In this document: positions 31,337 through 33,278 of the stretch, piece after piece | How the letters are laid out: each line of letters starts with the position of its first letter | Numbering within the stretch: the stretch's first letter is position 1 | Origin: Conus ventricosus | Taxonomy: Eukaryota; Mollusca; Gastropoda; Neogastropoda; Conidae | Length of the DNA: 33,278 nt | Direction: 5' to 3' | Assembly (NCBI GenBank): GCA_018398815.1 | Contig: CM031615.1 | Span: 51,510,647-51,543,924, forward strand | Made by a program: the position numbers and the translations under genes | Notes under the pieces: model-generated | Seen by the model: only the letters and a program-made list of their open reading frames with translations | Database searches by the model: none | What the model was told of the DNA's origin: nothing

Positions 31337-32970
31337 AACGAAGGGCAAAACAAAGAGAACAGAATGGAAATAGGAAAACTGCAAGACAAAGAGAAGAGAA
31401 TGAGAATAGGAAAACTGCAAGAAAAGAGAAGAGAGTGGAAATAGGAAAACTACAAGACAAAGAGAAAAGAATGGAAATAGGAAAACTACAAAGCAAAGAG
31501 AGAAAAAAAGGAGAATAGAAAAACTACAAGACAAAAAGAAGAGAATGGAAATAGGAAAACTGCAAGACAAAGAGAAGAGAGTGTAAATAGGAAAACTACA
31601 AGACAAAGAGAAGAGAATGGAAATAGGAAAACTCCAAGAAAAAGAGAGAAGAAATGAGAATAGGAAAACTGCAAGCAAGAAGACGTGAAATAGGGAATGC
31701 AAGCAAGAGAAGCAGATAAGGAAATAGGAAACTGCAAGACAAAGAAAAGAGAATGGAAATAGGAAAACTGCAAGACAAGAGAAGAGAATGGAAATAGGAG
31801 CACTGCAAGACAAAGAGAAGAGAATGGAAATAGGAACACTGCAAGACAAAGAGAAGAAAATGGAAATAGTAAAACTCAAGACAAAGAGAAGAGAATGGAA
31901 ATAGAAAACTACAACACAAAGAGCAAGAATGGAAATAGGAACACTGCAAGACAAAGAGAAGAGAATGGAAATAGGAACACTGCAAACAAAGAGAAGAGAA
32001 TGGAAATAGGAACACTGCAAGACAAGAGAAGAGAATGGAAATATGAACACTGACAAGGAGAAAAGAAGAAGACGGAGTGGAAATAGGAACACTGCAAGAC
32101 AAAGAAAGACAGTGGAAATAGGAACACTGCAATCAAAGAGAAGAGAATGAAATAGGAAAACTACAAGACAAAGAGAAGACAATGGAAATAGGAACACTGC
32201 AAGACAAAGAGAAGAGAATGGAAATAGGAAACTCAAGACAAAGAGAAGAGAATGGAAATAGGAAAACTACAAGACAAAGAGAAGAGAATGGAAATAGGAA
32301 CACTGAAGACAAAGAGAAGAGAATGGAAATAGGAAAACTACAAGACAAAGAGAAGAGAATGGAAATAGGAACACTGCCAAGACAAAGAGAAAGAGAATGG
32401 AAATAGGAAACACTACAAGGACAAAGAGAAGAGAATGGAAATAGGAAAACTACAAGACAAAGAGAAGAATGGAAATAGGAAACACTACAAGACAAAGAGA
32501 AGAGAATGGAAATAGGAAAACTACAAGGCAAAGAGAAGAGAATGGAAATAGGAAACTCAAGACAAAGAGAAGAGAATGAAATAGGAAAACTCAAGCAAAA
32601 AGAAGATGAGTGGAAATAGGAAAACTCAGACAAAAGAAGGAAGAAAGAAAAACAAGAAGAGAAGAGAATGGAAATAGGAAATAAATGACAAAGGAAGAAT
32701 GGAAATAGGAAAACTACAAGACAAGAGAAGAGAATTGGAAATAGGAAAACTACAAGGCAAGAGAAAAGAATGGAAATAGGAAAACTACAAGACAAAGAAA
32801 AGAGAGTGGAAATAGGAAAACTACAAGACAAAGAAAGAAGAATGTGGAAATAGGAACACTGCAAGACAAAAAAAGATGAATGTGGAAATAGAAACACTGC
32901 AAGACAAAGAGAAGAGAATGGAAATATAAAAACTGCAGGACAAAGAGAAGAGCGTGCAAATAGGAAACTA
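31337..32970. repeat. Minisatellite C, about 45 copies of a 36-bp unit
   Basis: Units follow GAAGAGAATGGAAATAGG, then AAAACTACAAG or AACACTGCAAG, then ACAAAGA. The AACACTGCAAG variant clusters at about 31795-32130 and 32850-32910. The AAAACT(A/G)CAAG variant dominates elsewhere, so variants spread locally. A 36-bp unit is a multiple of three and is stop-free in minus-strand frames, giving twelve-residue FSSLCLVVFLFP-type hydrophobic repeats of up to 325 codons. Single-base indels change frame repeatedly, and I do not call a protein. Confidence 0.93.
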
Positions 32971-33063
32971 TAAAAGGGAGTGTAAAAAGACGCTGTAAAA
33001 GGAATTTCAGATGGAGGGTAAGGAAAAAAGAGACACGACAGAGTACAGACAGAATATTAGCAG

Positions 33064-33077
33064 AAGGAAGAAGAAGA

Positions 33078-33162
<85 letters not shown>
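33064..33162. repeat. (GAA)n-(GA)n microsatellite
   Basis: A short GAA array (33064-33081) passes into (GA)n to 33162 with one AAGA break. The last 116 bases (33163-33278) are ordinary sequence without a recognised feature. Confidence 0.93.
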
Positions 33163-33164
<2 letters not shown>

Positions 33165-33278
33165 CAAGGCATCCTTTTCTCCTCTTCCGTTGACCAAAAC
33201 TAGCCATTAGTGTATTCGTGGACTCCTTCTGCGCCAGTTTCAAACTGAGTTACGTGTAGATCCAGAGTGATCGGGTCC

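Noticed and set aside
31259..32897. Minus-strand hydrophobic proteins of 254 and 325 codons, resembling multi-pass membrane proteins
   Set aside because: They follow the 36-bp minisatellite unit exactly, shift frame between copies and have no non-repeat core.
31337..32970. CRISPR array, because of regular 36-bp units
   Set aside because: The units are contiguous with no unique spacers, and the genome is eukaryotic in character.

Overview
This is a eukaryotic, almost certainly animal, intergenic window. I infer a lophotrochozoan, perhaps a gastropod mollusc, from long pure dinucleotide arrays, many minisatellites, a tRNA-headed retroposon and decayed non-LTR (LINE) retrotransposons; that placement is weak. 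I find no intact host gene, rRNA, canonical tRNA or CRISPR array. Nearly all long open frames come from simple repeats or stop-free tandem units, or cross the N gap.

Layout. 1-2278: readable sequence rich in (GTT)n, (CT)n, (CA)n and (GA)n, with an 11-copy minisatellite of about 56 bp (1072-1707). 2279-3278: a gap of exactly 1000 N. 3279-about 23035: sequence that begins readable and becomes distorted by about 3.55 kb. It is made of short homopolymer blocks, with dinucleotide arrays broken by runs of G and T; I read this as poor consensus. It still holds repeated blocks (3.3 and 5.0 kb; 4.5 and 5.75 kb), a 30-bp minisatellite (7550-7940), and long GT/GA/CT tracts. 23036-33278: readable sequence again.

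The right-hand part is the most informative. (i) A diverged repeat occurs five times (around 23.1, 23.8, 24.7, 25.6 and 27.9 kb), with a core resembling TGATCATTTC...GTTGACGTCACTCTGTCTGG. Successive spacings are about 675, 885, 892 and 2329 bp. The long last interval holds a LINE fragment and an (ACT)n array. Two copies carry a small hairpin with one compensatory base-pair change. (ii) 26373-27090 is a frameshifted remnant of a non-LTR endonuclease domain. (iii) On the minus strand, 31175-30830 and 29993-29900 look like the two halves of a decayed LINE reverse transcriptase C-terminal region. They are split by an 836-bp element with a tRNA-like head (A and B boxes 44 nt apart) and an A9 tail. 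This element is flanked by a 13-bp target-site duplication with one mismatch, and the duplicated bases encode the same conserved LINE residues on both sides. (iv) 31337-32970 is a minisatellite of about 45 copies of a 36-bp unit, with blocks of variant repeats.

Nothing here forms an operon or pathway. The window records nested retroposition, tandem duplication and microsatellite growth, next to an assembly problem.
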